DNA of 64,000 nt, from contig CABQMF010000008.1 in the NCBI GenBank assembly GCA_902465265.1, positions 4,286-68,285 of the forward strand, given 5' to 3'. The translations under genes and the position numbers were made by a program. Source of the stretch: an uncultured Collinsella sp. (GTDB lineage Bacteria > Actinomycetota > Coriobacteriia > Coriobacteriales > Coriobacteriaceae). Below the pieces are notes generated by a model. It did not search any database, was not told the DNA's origin, and saw only the letters and a list, made by a program, of their open reading frames with translations. Shown here one piece after another: positions 1 through 8,140 of the stretch. The number at the start of each line of letters is the position of its first letter. Position 1 is the first letter of the stretch.

Positions 1-252
1 GCGGGAACGGTCGGCTTTATTAGCGCCATGTCCAATCATTTTTGCGCGAACTGCAACCGTCTGCGCCTGACGGCAGACGGCAACGTGCGCCCGTGCCTGT
101 TTAGCGATGCCGAATATTCGGTGCGCGAGGCGCTGCGCCGTGGTGATGATATGCGGGTACTTTCAATTTGGCGCGATGCCGTGGCCCACAAACCGCAGGA
201 ACACGCGATAATTGAGGGCACGCAACGATTTATGTCCCAAATCGGAGGATGA
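1..252 (+). CDS. moaA: GTP 3',8-cyclase MoaA, C-terminal fragment
   Basis: Only the last 83 codons are in the window; the frame is open from base 1 and ends at TGA 250-252. The fragment reads GFISAMSNHFCANCNRLRLT and then TADGNVRPCLF, the C-terminal second 4Fe-4S cluster motif of MoaA (CxxC followed by a distant Cys), which binds GTP in the radical SAM cyclisation that starts molybdopterin synthesis. It is followed 4 bp later by the moaC-mobB fusion, so the two are almost certainly one operon for molybdenum cofactor. The RBS of the next gene (GGAGGA) overlaps the moaA stop, suggesting translational coupling. Confidence 0.93.
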   Translation, partial: AGTVGFISAMSNHFCANCNRLRLTADGNVRPCLFSDAEYSVREALRRGDDMRVLSIWRDAVAHKPQEHAIIEGTQRFMSQIGG

Positions 253-256
253 TCAT

Positions 257-1558
257 ATGGCCAAGAGCAGGTACGCCGATGCCACCAAGGCCGCTCGCAG
301 GGCCGCGATGTCTGCCCACAAAGTCACGGCTGCGGCGAATGCTGGCAACGCCGACGGGTCTGCGCAGCCGACTGCCAGCGCTGCCACCGAGCCCGCCCGT
401 GACGCCCGTCGCGACGAGCTGACGCACGTGGACGCCAAGGGCGAGGTACGCATGGTCGACGTGTCCGACAAGGCCGAGACTCATCGCATTGCCATCGCCG
501 AGGGCACCATCCTCATGCACCCCGAGACGCAAGCCATGGTGCTGCAGGACCGCGCCAAAAAGGGCGACGTGCTTGCCTGCGCACGCGTGGCGGGCATCAT
601 GGCCATTAAGCGCACGAGCGACATCATTCCCATGTGTCATCCGCTGCTCATTACCAAGAGCAAGTGCGACATTGCGCCCATCGCTCCGGCGGGGACGCCG
701 GCCGAGGACGTGCCCGAGGGCTGGGCGCCGGCGCGCGCGGGCGGGCAGGTTGGCTTTCACGTACTGGTTACGGCCGGCGTGACGGGCAAGACAGGTATCG
801 AGATGGAGGCGTTGACCGGCGCAAGCGCCGCGTGCCTGACCATCTATGACATGTGCAAGGCGGTCGATCGCGGCATGGAGATCGTCGACGTGCGCCTGCT
901 GCACAAGGAGGGCGGCCGTTCTGGCGTGTGGGATCGTGCAGAGCGTCAGGCCGCTGCTGTTGAGGCCGTGGGAGCCGCGGGCGACGCACCCGCGAGCGCA
1001 TCCGTCGCCGTCGCGCCCGCAGTTCCGGCCCCGGCCGTCCCCGCGATCGCGTTTATCGGCTACCAAAATTCGGGCAAGACCACACTCGTCGAGAAGGTTA
1101 TCGCCGAGCTCACCCGCCGCGGTCTGCGCGTGGGTTCGCTTAAGCATCACGGGCACCATGGCTTTGATATTGACGTGCCCGCTAAGGACACCTGGCGCCA
1201 TCACCAGGCCGGATCCAAGCACGTGGGCCTCATCTGCGCCACGCGCTGGGCGGAGTACGCCGATACGCGCGAGGAGGACGAGATGCCCGCTCGCGAGTTG
1301 CTGTCGCGTTACAACGATGTCGACGTGGTGATCATCGAGGGCTACAAGACCGAGGGCTTCGACAATATCGTGGTCGCGCGCTCCGGTGTCGACCGTCTGC
1401 GCGGCAAGAGCTCGCTCGACCTGGTCGATGGCCACACGCTGGCCCTTGCCTGCAATGAGGCCTTGGCGCGTCAGGCCTTCGACGCCGGCTTTGCGACCCG
1501 AGCCATCAACATCAACGACGCCCGAGCCATCTGCGACCTGATCCAAGACCACCTTTAA
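257..1558 (+). CDS. moaC: MoaC-MobB fusion: cyclic pyranopterin monophosphate synthase fused to a molybdopterin-guanine dinucleotide GTPase
   Basis: The start at ATG 257 is chosen because GGAGGA sits 7 bp upstream; longer frames would run back into moaA. The 433-aa product has an Ala-rich N-terminus (1-53) and then a MoaC domain (about 54-228) with MCHPL at 126-130, KTGIEMEALT at 178-187 and the KEGG loop at 218-221. These are the landmarks of the enzyme that converts 3',8-cH2GTP to cPMP. A Pro/Ala-rich linker (about 230-262) leads to a MobB P-loop domain with Walker A GYQNSGKTT at 268-276 and a later IIEGYK motif. MobB is the GTP-binding partner of MobA in MGD synthesis. The fusion joins an early and a late Moco step in one polypeptide. 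Its role as a bifunctional protein is inferred from the domains. Confidence 0.9.
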   Translation: MAKSRYADATKAARRAAMSAHKVTAAANAGNADGSAQPTASAATEPARDARRDELTHVDAKGEVRMVDVSDKAETHRIAIAEGTILMHPETQAMVLQDRAKKGDVLACARVAGIMAIKRTSDIIPMCHPLLITKSKCDIAPIAPAGTPAEDVPEGWAPARAGGQVGFHVLVTAGVTGKTGIEMEALTGASAACLTIYDMCKAVDRGMEIVDVRLLHKEGGRSGVWDRAERQAAAVEAVGAAGDAPASASVAVAPAVPAPAVPAIAFIGYQNSGKTTLVEKVIAELTRRGLRVGSLKHHGHHGFDIDVPAKDTWRHHQAGSKHVGLICATRWAEYADTREEDEMPARELLSRYNDVDVVIIEGYKTEGFDNIVVARSGVDRLRGKSSLDLVDGHTLALACNEALARQAFDAGFATRAININDARAICDLIQDHL

Positions 1559-1616
1559 AGCTTGGGACCGGCTCGCTGCGCTGCCATGGCAGGTTTTATC
1601 GGGGCAAACGTCATTT

Positions 1617-1649
1617 CCACCACAACGGGGCCAGGTTCCTTTGTGGTGG
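1617..1649 (+). repeat. Dispersed hairpin family A, copy 1 (likely also terminator of the moaA/moaC operon)
   Basis: Imperfect inverted repeat with arms CCACCACAA and TTGTGGTGG around a core containing GGGCCAGG, followed directly by TTTTT. It lies 59 bp after the moaC-mobB stop and could terminate transcription. Other copies are at 3207, 4168, 14151 and 42730. The rest of 1559-1823 shows only the next gene's RBS. Confidence 0.7.
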
Positions 1650-1823
1650 TTTTTGCTTTGTTAGATGTGTGGGACATGCCTTACAATCTACCAAGTAGTT
1701 CATGACGGGCGAAAAACGGAGAGAAGGGGCTTGATGCGTCCTTAATGTTTCATGCGGATAGATTGATTTGGCAGACGGTGGCGAATGCCCGCCGTCCGCA
1801 TTCGTATGAAACAAGGAGTCTCC

Positions 1824-3110
1824 ATGCTCGCCCCTCTTTTCTCAAAGCCTCAATCATCGCTGTCCGTGCAGGCCAAGCGCCTGGTGGCGATGCGCTTTCT
1901 CATCTACACCGGTTTTCAGACCAGCTACTTTATCGGCGTCATCGGAACGCTCACCTATGCGGACGACGCTTCGGTCGTTGCGACATCGCTGGCAGTCCTC
2001 TTTATGAACGTCTTTGTGATCTTGGGATCCTTTGCGGGCGGTGCGGCGCTCGATGCCTGGGGCCCACGTCGCCATTTCTTGTTGAGCATCGTCGGCACGC
2101 TGGCGACGGGTGCGGCAATCATCGCCTTTGGCAGCGCGACCGGAACAGTCCTTGCCGGCGCGGTACTCCTGGGCTTTGTGATGGGGTTCGCACAGCCCAT
2201 CGCCACATCCTATCCAGCCTACCTCACCGACGATCCTGTCGAGCTCAAAGACATCAACTCCGCCATAACCATGTTCTCCAACGTGAGCATTATCGTCGGC
2301 CCCACGCTGGGCGGCTTTGTTGCGGCGGCTGCATCGTCACGCGCGGTGTTCGTGCTCATGATGATCTTTACCGTACTGGCGTTCATTGTCGGCTGGGGCT
2401 TTAGACCGCAAGCAGTTCGTGTCGCCGCGCGTGAAAGTACTCCCGCGGACAGCAGTACAACGGCAATCACTGCCAGCCAAAGCTCCAACCCCAGCACATT
2501 CGCCCGCGCCACCTTCGTGACAAGCATCAAGACAGTCTTCACCAACAGTATCCTCGCCTTGCTGTTCTGCATCATCTTTCTTTCAAACTTTGGCTACGGT
2601 GCCTTCGATCCGCTGGAGTCGTTCTTCTACCGCGATGTCCTGCACGTCGGTGTTGAGTGGATGGGCTGGCTCTCGTCGGCCAGCGGTGTGGGCGCGGTGC
2701 TGGGCGCCGTGGTCGCGCTCCGCTTGCCGCCGCGCTTCGTCAGCCTCAAAACGCTGCTCGTGGCACTCATGTCCGTGGGCGTGGGAAGTCTGATTTATGT
2801 GGGGACACCGTACGTGGGCGTGGCCCTTATCGGCCAGATTGTCCTGGGCGTGGCCTGGGGCGTCGTCAACCCGCTCCACAACACTATCGTGCAAACGACG
2901 GCTCCGCTCGAGCAGCTCGGTCGCGTCAACTCGGTCATGGGCTTTGGCAATATGTTCGCCGGCGTGGCGCCGCTGGCGATTGCCCCGTGGCTGGCGGCGA
3001 CATTTGGCGTGCAGCAGACGCTCGTAGGGGCGGGTATGGTCGTGACGGCGGTTCCCGTGGCGTTGCTGCTGTTTGGCCACTGGCATTTTGATTGTGCCGC
3101 AAGGCAGTAA
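1824..3110 (+). CDS. MFS transporter
   Basis: A 428-aa integral membrane protein. ATG 1824 is preceded by AAGGAG 6 bp upstream and replaces longer in-frame starts. It has about 12 hydrophobic segments in two halves, separated by a Ser/Thr/Ala-rich polar loop near residues 205-225. The first half carries the MFS loop pattern (GGAALDAWGPRR) between TM2 and TM3. Substrate is not readable from sequence; drug or metabolite efflux is the usual assignment for this family. It appears monocistronic. Its stop codon overlaps the left arm of a dispersed inverted repeat at 3110-3174. Confidence 0.85.
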   Translation: MLAPLFSKPQSSLSVQAKRLVAMRFLIYTGFQTSYFIGVIGTLTYADDASVVATSLAVLFMNVFVILGSFAGGAALDAWGPRRHFLLSIVGTLATGAAIIAFGSATGTVLAGAVLLGFVMGFAQPIATSYPAYLTDDPVELKDINSAITMFSNVSIIVGPTLGGFVAAAASSRAVFVLMMIFTVLAFIVGWGFRPQAVRVAARESTPADSSTTAITASQSSNPSTFARATFVTSIKTVFTNSILALLFCIIFLSNFGYGAFDPLESFFYRDVLHVGVEWMGWLSSASGVGAVLGAVVALRLPPRFVSLKTLLVALMSVGVGSLIYVGTPYVGVALIGQIVLGVAWGVVNPLHNTIVQTTAPLEQLGRVNSVMGFGNMFAGVAPLAIAPWLAATFGVQQTLVGAGMVVTAVPVALLLFGHWHFDCAARQ

Positions 3111-3174
3111 AACCATCACAACATTCGATGAAAATCGCGATTTTGCCGAAAAACGTCGAATGTTGTGATGGTTT
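3110..3174. repeat. Dispersed inverted repeat family B, copy 1
   Basis: Perfect 19-bp arms (left AAACCATCACAACATTCGA at 3110-3128, right complement at 3156-3174) around a 27-nt centre that itself contains AAAATCGCGATTTT. The left arm begins on the last base of the MFS stop codon. A second copy is at 14197-14261. Both copies lie next to a family A hairpin. Confidence 0.85.
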
Positions 3175-3206
3175 GCGCCCCGGGCCAGGCCACCCTGCGG
3201 GTCTGG

Positions 3207-3238
3207 CCACCACAAAGGGCCAGGCACCTTTGTGATGG
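3207..3238 (+). repeat. Dispersed hairpin family A, copy 2
   Basis: Arms CCACCACAAAGG and CCTTTGTGATGG around GCCAGGCA, followed by TTTTTG, 33 bp after the family B repeat. Possibly a terminator for the MFS gene. Confidence 0.7.
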
Positions 3239-3332
3239 TTTTTGCGTTGACGGGCCGCGCCCGCGCCTTGGTATACCATGTACGCCGTTCACGAATACGC
3301 CCCACACCGCCACACAACCCAGAAAGGCCCCC

Positions 3333-4154
3333 ATGGACACCACCTTCAGCCACATCAAAGCCGTGTTCTGCGATATCGACGGCACGCTGCTCACGAGCCA
3401 GCACACGGTGTCCCCGCGCACCGTGGCGGCGATCCACGCCCTGCGCGAGCGCGGCGTGCTCTTTGGCCTGTGCACCGGGCGCGACGTCCAGGCGACCGAG
3501 GCCATGTTTGGGCTCTGGGGTATCGAAGGCCTGGTAGACGTGCTGGTGGGCTGCGGCGGCGCCGAAGTCATCGATCGTGCGCACGGCATCAACGAGCTGA
3601 GCTACCCGCTACCGGGCGAGACCATCGCGCACATCTGCGAGCACATGGCAGGCCTGCCGGCAACGCCCGTTTGCCCTCGGGACGGCGTGCTCTATGTGCC
3701 CGAGAGCAATGCATGCGTCGAGCACCTGTCGCGTGTCGACGGCGTGCCCTACAAGGTGGTCGACTTTGCCGAGTTTTTGCGCGAGCCGCAGACCAAGGTG
3801 ATGTTTACCATGGCGCCCGAGGTGATGCCGCAGGTCATCGAACGGGCGTCGACGTTCGCCGACGATACCGTTAAGGCGGCGGCTCTGCAGACCACGCAGC
3901 GGCTCTACGAGTTCATGGATCCGCGCGTGTCCAAGACGCGCGGCCTTGTGCGCGTGGCGGAGCTCAACGACATGGAGCTCCAGGACATCTGCGTGTTTGG
4001 CGATGCCGACAACGACACCTGCATGGTGGCCGACGCCGGCGTGGGCGTGGCCATGGCAAATGGTAGCGATGCCACCCGTGCCGCCGCCGATTTTGTAACC
4101 GCCAGCAACGACAAAGACGGCATCGCGATCTTTATCGAGGAGCATCTGCTGTAG
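3333..4154 (+). CDS. HAD-superfamily phosphatase, Cof-type
   Basis: A 273-aa cytosolic protein starting at ATG 3333 with GAAAGG about 9 bp upstream. Motif I DIDGTLLT lies near residues 14-21, a Cof-type C2 cap fills the middle, and motifs III/IV appear as SKTRG and FGDADND. These residues place it in the Cof/YidA group that dephosphorylates sugar phosphates or nucleotide-like substrates and needs Mg. The actual substrate cannot be told. No operon partners are evident; family A hairpins flank it on both sides. Confidence 0.85.
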   Translation: MDTTFSHIKAVFCDIDGTLLTSQHTVSPRTVAAIHALRERGVLFGLCTGRDVQATEAMFGLWGIEGLVDVLVGCGGAEVIDRAHGINELSYPLPGETIAHICEHMAGLPATPVCPRDGVLYVPESNACVEHLSRVDGVPYKVVDFAEFLREPQTKVMFTMAPEVMPQVIERASTFADDTVKAAALQTTQRLYEFMDPRVSKTRGLVRVAELNDMELQDICVFGDADNDTCMVADAGVGVAMANGSDATRAAADFVTASNDKDGIAIFIEEHLL

Positions 4155-4167
4155 CGCCGGGGGAGAA

Positions 4168-4199
4168 CCACCACGAAGGGGCAGGTACCTTTGTGGTGG
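4168..4199. repeat. Dispersed hairpin family A, copy 3
   Basis: Arms CCACCACGAAGG and CCTTTGTGGTGG around GGCAGGTA, 14 bp after the HAD gene stop. No T-tract follows on the plus strand. Confidence 0.7.
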
Positions 4200-4343
4200 C
4201 CTCAGGCGATTTGGGCGAATTGATACCGAAAATCTGCGCGCAAATTCAAATATGGTTGTCTGAGCATTACGCTTCTAACCGCCGATGGGTTAAAGATATT
4301 CTCATCAGTTTGGTAGGATATTCCTTCCGGTTGATGACCTACT

Positions 4344-4370
4344 GCTCACGGTCGATTTTCGACCGTGAGC
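4344..4370. promoter_or_regulatory. Perfect 11-bp inverted repeat in the pilus upstream region
   Basis: GCTCACGGTCG, 5-nt ATTTT loop, then the exact complement. No T-tract follows, so it looks more like an operator or a structured leader than a terminator. It lies in the AT-rich 4155-4657 gap, about 290 bp upstream of the first pilus gene. Confidence 0.55.
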
Positions 4371-4582
4371 GGGATGTTTGCTATTGAGCAAAAATTTGTG
4401 CAAAAAAATCTAATGCCATTAAAAAATGATGTGCAACTAAATTACCAGTAGAAACAAAAAATAGATAGCGAATAAACGAAGGTAAATCTGAGCAAATGTC
4501 AAGAGAATTGAGAATCCGCTACAAAAATGTCGGTTTTGTTGCTCAGATGTCTAAACAATCGTTAAAATTTGTACATTAAACG

Positions 4583-4603
4583 TGCGCAATTACAGATTGC
4601 GCA
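4583..4603. promoter_or_regulatory. Palindrome just upstream of the pilus operon
   Basis: TGCGCAAT, 5-nt centre, ATTGCGCA, 55 bp before the first pilus ATG and just downstream of AT-rich promoter-like sequence (TTAAAATTTGTACATTAAA at 4562-4580). Position suits an operator or a 5'UTR hairpin controlling the pilus genes. No dedicated regulator can be assigned. Confidence 0.5.
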
Positions 4604-4657
4604 GATACGTTTGATAGTGAAAGAGCAAGATCGCAGTCTCTTGGGGAGGAGACATCG

Positions 4658-7600
4658 ATGAAAGCGAATTCAGACAAATCTAAGCAGAGTAAAAAAGCGA
4701 CGCGCCGTGTACTGGCAGGCGTTTTGTGCGGAGCCTCCGTTTTGAGCCTGGTACTGTCGCTCGTCATGCCTCCGATCTCGCAGGCCATTGCCAACGATGC
4801 CCAGACGGTTTCTACCAAGGCGACCGTTGCAGACGCGGGCGCTTTGGGCGAGGACGCCGGTACAGACGAGAACACTTTGGGCGAGGAGGCCGGTGCAGAC
4901 AATTCCACGGGCAAAGACGCCAAAAACCGGAATAGTGACGAGACCGAGGGCGACGAGCCTGGCGACGATGCCCAGCTTGAGGGACAGTCCGGGGAAGAGC
5001 AGCAGAACGAGGGTACAACGACTTCGGATGGTGAAACCGTTGCTGCGGTTGCGGAAAACGAGCAAACTGGAGCGGCTGCCGGGGAAATAACTAACAAAGA
5101 TGAACTTTGCAGTAAACTTCAGGGTGTTCAGGCGGGTAAGTCCGCCAGTTTCAAGCTGATGCAGAACATCGAGTACAACGGCCAAATCAATCTCAATAAG
5201 AGCGGTAGCAATATCACCCTTGATCTTAATGGCTGCAAGATAAAGCACTCGGGCGAAAACCAGAACAGGCCGCTTTTCAATGTGAGTAATGGTGCCGAGT
5301 TTACAATCAAGGATGATTCTAATCAGGATGCTGAAAAGGTCACTCCCGGTCAGAAGCTGGATGATCAAGGCCAGAAGTTTACTAGCGATTATTATGGCAA
5401 GAATGCCATGGTCAACTATGACATAGATAACATCCCGACCCTGCTCACCTATTACGTAACCAAGTCGTCCGCTAACGATACGGGCACAACGGAAACGCTT
5501 GAAACACATGAGGCCAACATCAAGGGTGCAATTGTCTCAACTGCGTCCAAGGGGTCCACGTTGAAGCTCATCAACGTCTACGAGGGCGGCAAGTTTAACC
5601 TTCAGGGCGGTACGCTTACGCAGAAAGAGGGCTGCGGCGTCGGCAACCTCATCTATGCCGAGAACGGTTCTACCGTCAACATGAGCGGCGGATACATTTG
5701 CGGCGCTTCTGGCTCGAGTATCGGCGCGGGCATTATGGTATCCAACGACAAAGGCGTCGCCTCGACCCTTAGTCTGAATGGCGGCGTAATTGCCGGCAAC
5801 AGCGCTTATAGTGGCGGTGGTGTGTATGCCCGTTATTCCGAGGTCACCATAACTAATGGCATAATCTCCGGTAATAGCACACTCAACCAGGGACTCGGTG
5901 GCGGCATTATGGCCGAGGGCGGCATCGTGACCGTTTCTGGTGGCTATATCACGAATAATAGAATGGCTAAATTCTGTAGTGAGGATGGCAATGGTTGTCA
6001 TGGCGGCGCTGGGCTTGCTGCCAATAGCGGCGCCCATGTCACCATTTCCGGTGGCCAGATTACTGGCAACTATTCCGAGGAAGCTGGCGGCGGCGTTTAC
6101 GTTACCAATCTTAAGCAAGGAGGTATGGCATGGCTCGACATTAAGGGAGGATATATTGCCTCTAACGTGAGCTACCGATCTGAAGGTGCCGGCATCCGAG
6201 TGGGCCAGAGGGTTGACGCGATGATTAACGGCACTCCAGGCAGCAAAGTCTACATCACTAATAACCACTGCATGTCTCGCTTTGACTGGGGCGGAGGCGG
6301 CATCTTCGTCCAGGGCTGTAATGAGACCCCATCTGATGCGGGCAGGCTATTTGTCTATAGCTCCTATATAAGCAGCAATAAAGCCGGTGGCTACGGCGGT
6401 GGCGTTGCAGTCTGCCCCACGGGCAAGACGTTGGTAACGAACACTGAGGGCACGGCAATCTTTGGCAACTCATCTGCCGGCGCTGAGTATGATATCGAAG
6501 GCCATAAGAATAAACCTTACAAAAAAGATAACAATTCCGGCAATGACGTTACGCCCCATCTTTCAGGTGGTGGTCATGACAAGAATCAAGATAAAGATGC
6601 ATACAACTCGGAGGTGTTTCGCGAGAACGGTCATGCCGATTTCTTCCTTGCGGCAAAGGCTGGCCATACTGATCCGATTGCGGCAGTAATCGGCAAGATG
6701 CTCGGCGGCGGAGATGCCAAGTATTGGGGAAGCAAAGAACGCAGTGATAACAAAGAACCCAGTGATAACAATGAACTCTATGAGGCTATCAATATCCCTG
6801 CCAATGGCGGCGTGAAGATTTATCGGAGCGTCGGTCTGTCTTCGGGTGTCACAGCTGGAAGTGATGAAGCGAATAAAGCGCAGGAAGCTGCCGGAACTTT
6901 CATCACGGGCAACTATTCCTGGGACCATGGCGGCGGAATCATGTCGAATGGCGACTTGTACCTAGGCGTGCCTGCGGATACGTATGTCTACCCGAGCCTT
7001 AAGCTGAAGGCGTCAAAGGAGCTGAACGGCCGCGACCTCAAAGATGGGGAGTTCTCCTTTACGGTCTACCGCAAGGGTTCGGATGATCCTTTCACTAATG
7101 GGACATTCAATCGCGACGCTTGCACTAAGGTAGGAACAGCAAATAATGATGCATGCGGCAACATCACGTTTAACCTTGGTGAGCAGTTCGCAGCGAGCGG
7201 TACGGCTGACACGATTACATATTACCTAGCCGAAAATGCCGGAAAGGTTTCCGACATCACATATGACCCCGCCGTGTACGAGATTAAGGTGACAGTCAAA
7301 GACAACACGACTGTGCTCATGCATGTTCCGACTCGGCACGATCCGAACAAGACCACAGAGCTCAAAATCCATAACTACGAGATCGAAAACGTGAGCGCGG
7401 TCGAGCATCCCAAGGGCGAAACTTACTCCCAGAACGTTGTTGTGAAACGAGATACTACTGAGGGCTATTATTCGATTGTCGGCCCCGGCGAGGGTAAGAC
7501 CTTCACCAACGTATACACCTCGTACGATTCGAATGGTTCCTGGGTCCCTAAGGCAACTAAGGTCGTTAAGGGTGGCGAGATGAAGGAGTTTACGCTCGAG

Positions 7601-8140
7601 TTTGCGGATAACGAGAGCTTTACGGGCGACAGCGTCAAGACCGTCTCGACCACTGCCGGTGGCCGCAATCCTCAGACCAAGGACTTCCCCGCGATTACTT
7701 ACACGCTTGACAGCTTGAAGAAGAATGATACTGATGTTCCGGGCCGTGGCGCTTCCAAGACCTTCAGGTACTTTGTGCGCGAGAAAACCGATGGTTCGCT
7801 GTTCTCGCACTACAAGTACGACAAGTCGGTCTATCGATTTGATGTCACGATGACGGACCAAAAAGACGGAACAATCAAGGCCACCACGGTAACCTACACC
7901 AAGATCGAGGACGCTGGCGGTAATCCTATCGACGACCAGGAGCCCATTGTCTTTGACAGTAACAATCCCAATGAGCACGGCCCCACCTTCACCAACACCT
8001 ACTCCACCTCTTTGCCCCTTTCTGGTATGTCGGGCGTCACTCTGACGTACCTTGCCGGCGCGGCGGTGCTTTGCGCTGCTGCGGCCTGGATGCACATTCG
8101 TCGCAAGGCGAATGCGAAGGGAGGCGAGCGTCGTGAATAA
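4658..8140 (+). CDS. LPxTG-anchored beta-helix surface protein, probable pilus tip or adhesin
   Basis: A 1160-aa secreted protein; ATG 4658 has GGGGAGGAG about 8 bp upstream. A signal segment spans about 15-46, followed by an acidic low-complexity stretch with GEDAGTDEN-like repeats (50-130). A long Gly/Asn/Ser-rich region (about 150-760) carries repeated GGG-x-V/I-Y and ISGN units typical of a right-handed parallel beta-helix. Two C-terminal FctA/SpaA-like pilin isopeptide domains begin near KASKELNG (about 787) and ATKVVKGG (about 965). The sorting signal is LPLSG at 1119-1123, then a hydrophobic segment and an Arg/Lys tail. Beta-helix plus pilin domains suggests a tip adhesin displayed by the sortase at 13200. 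Codon use is noticeably more AT-rich than in the next gene, with which it overlaps by 8 bp. Confidence 0.85.
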   Translation: MKANSDKSKQSKKATRRVLAGVLCGASVLSLVLSLVMPPISQAIANDAQTVSTKATVADAGALGEDAGTDENTLGEEAGADNSTGKDAKNRNSDETEGDEPGDDAQLEGQSGEEQQNEGTTTSDGETVAAVAENEQTGAAAGEITNKDELCSKLQGVQAGKSASFKLMQNIEYNGQINLNKSGSNITLDLNGCKIKHSGENQNRPLFNVSNGAEFTIKDDSNQDAEKVTPGQKLDDQGQKFTSDYYGKNAMVNYDIDNIPTLLTYYVTKSSANDTGTTETLETHEANIKGAIVSTASKGSTLKLINVYEGGKFNLQGGTLTQKEGCGVGNLIYAENGSTVNMSGGYICGASGSSIGAGIMVSNDKGVASTLSLNGGVIAGNSAYSGGGVYARYSEVTITNGIISGNSTLNQGLGGGIMAEGGIVTVSGGYITNNRMAKFCSEDGNGCHGGAGLAANSGAHVTISGGQITGNYSEEAGGGVYVTNLKQGGMAWLDIKGGYIASNVSYRSEGAGIRVGQRVDAMINGTPGSKVYITNNHCMSRFDWGGGGIFVQGCNETPSDAGRLFVYSSYISSNKAGGYGGGVAVCPTGKTLVTNTEGTAIFGNSSAGAEYDIEGHKNKPYKKDNNSGNDVTPHLSGGGHDKNQDKDAYNSEVFRENGHADFFLAAKAGHTDPIAAVIGKMLGGGDAKYWGSKERSDNKEPSDNNELYEAINIPANGGVKIYRSVGLSSGVTAGSDEANKAQEAAGTFITGNYSWDHGGGIMSNGDLYLGVPADTYVYPSLKLKASKELNGRDLKDGEFSFTVYRKGSDDPFTNGTFNRDACTKVGTANNDACGNITFNLGEQFAASGTADTITYYLAENAGKVSDITYDPAVYEIKVTVKDNTTVLMHVPTRHDPNKTTELKIHNYEIENVSAVEHPKGETYSQNVVVKRDTTEGYYSIVGPGEGKTFTNVYTSYDSNGSWVPKATKVVKGGEMKEFTLEFADNESFTGDSVKTVSTTAGGRNPQTKDFPAITYTLDSLKKNDTDVPGRGASKTFRYFVREKTDGSLFSHYKYDKSVYRFDVTMTDQKDGTIKATTVTYTKIEDAGGNPIDDQEPIVFDSNNPNEHGPTFTNTYSTSLPLSGMSGVTLTYLAGAAVLCAAAAWMHIRRKANAKGGERRE

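Noticed and set aside
4193..4387. 64-codon frame before the pilus operon
   Set aside because: It starts inside a family A hairpin, lacks an RBS and crosses the 4344-4370 palindrome.
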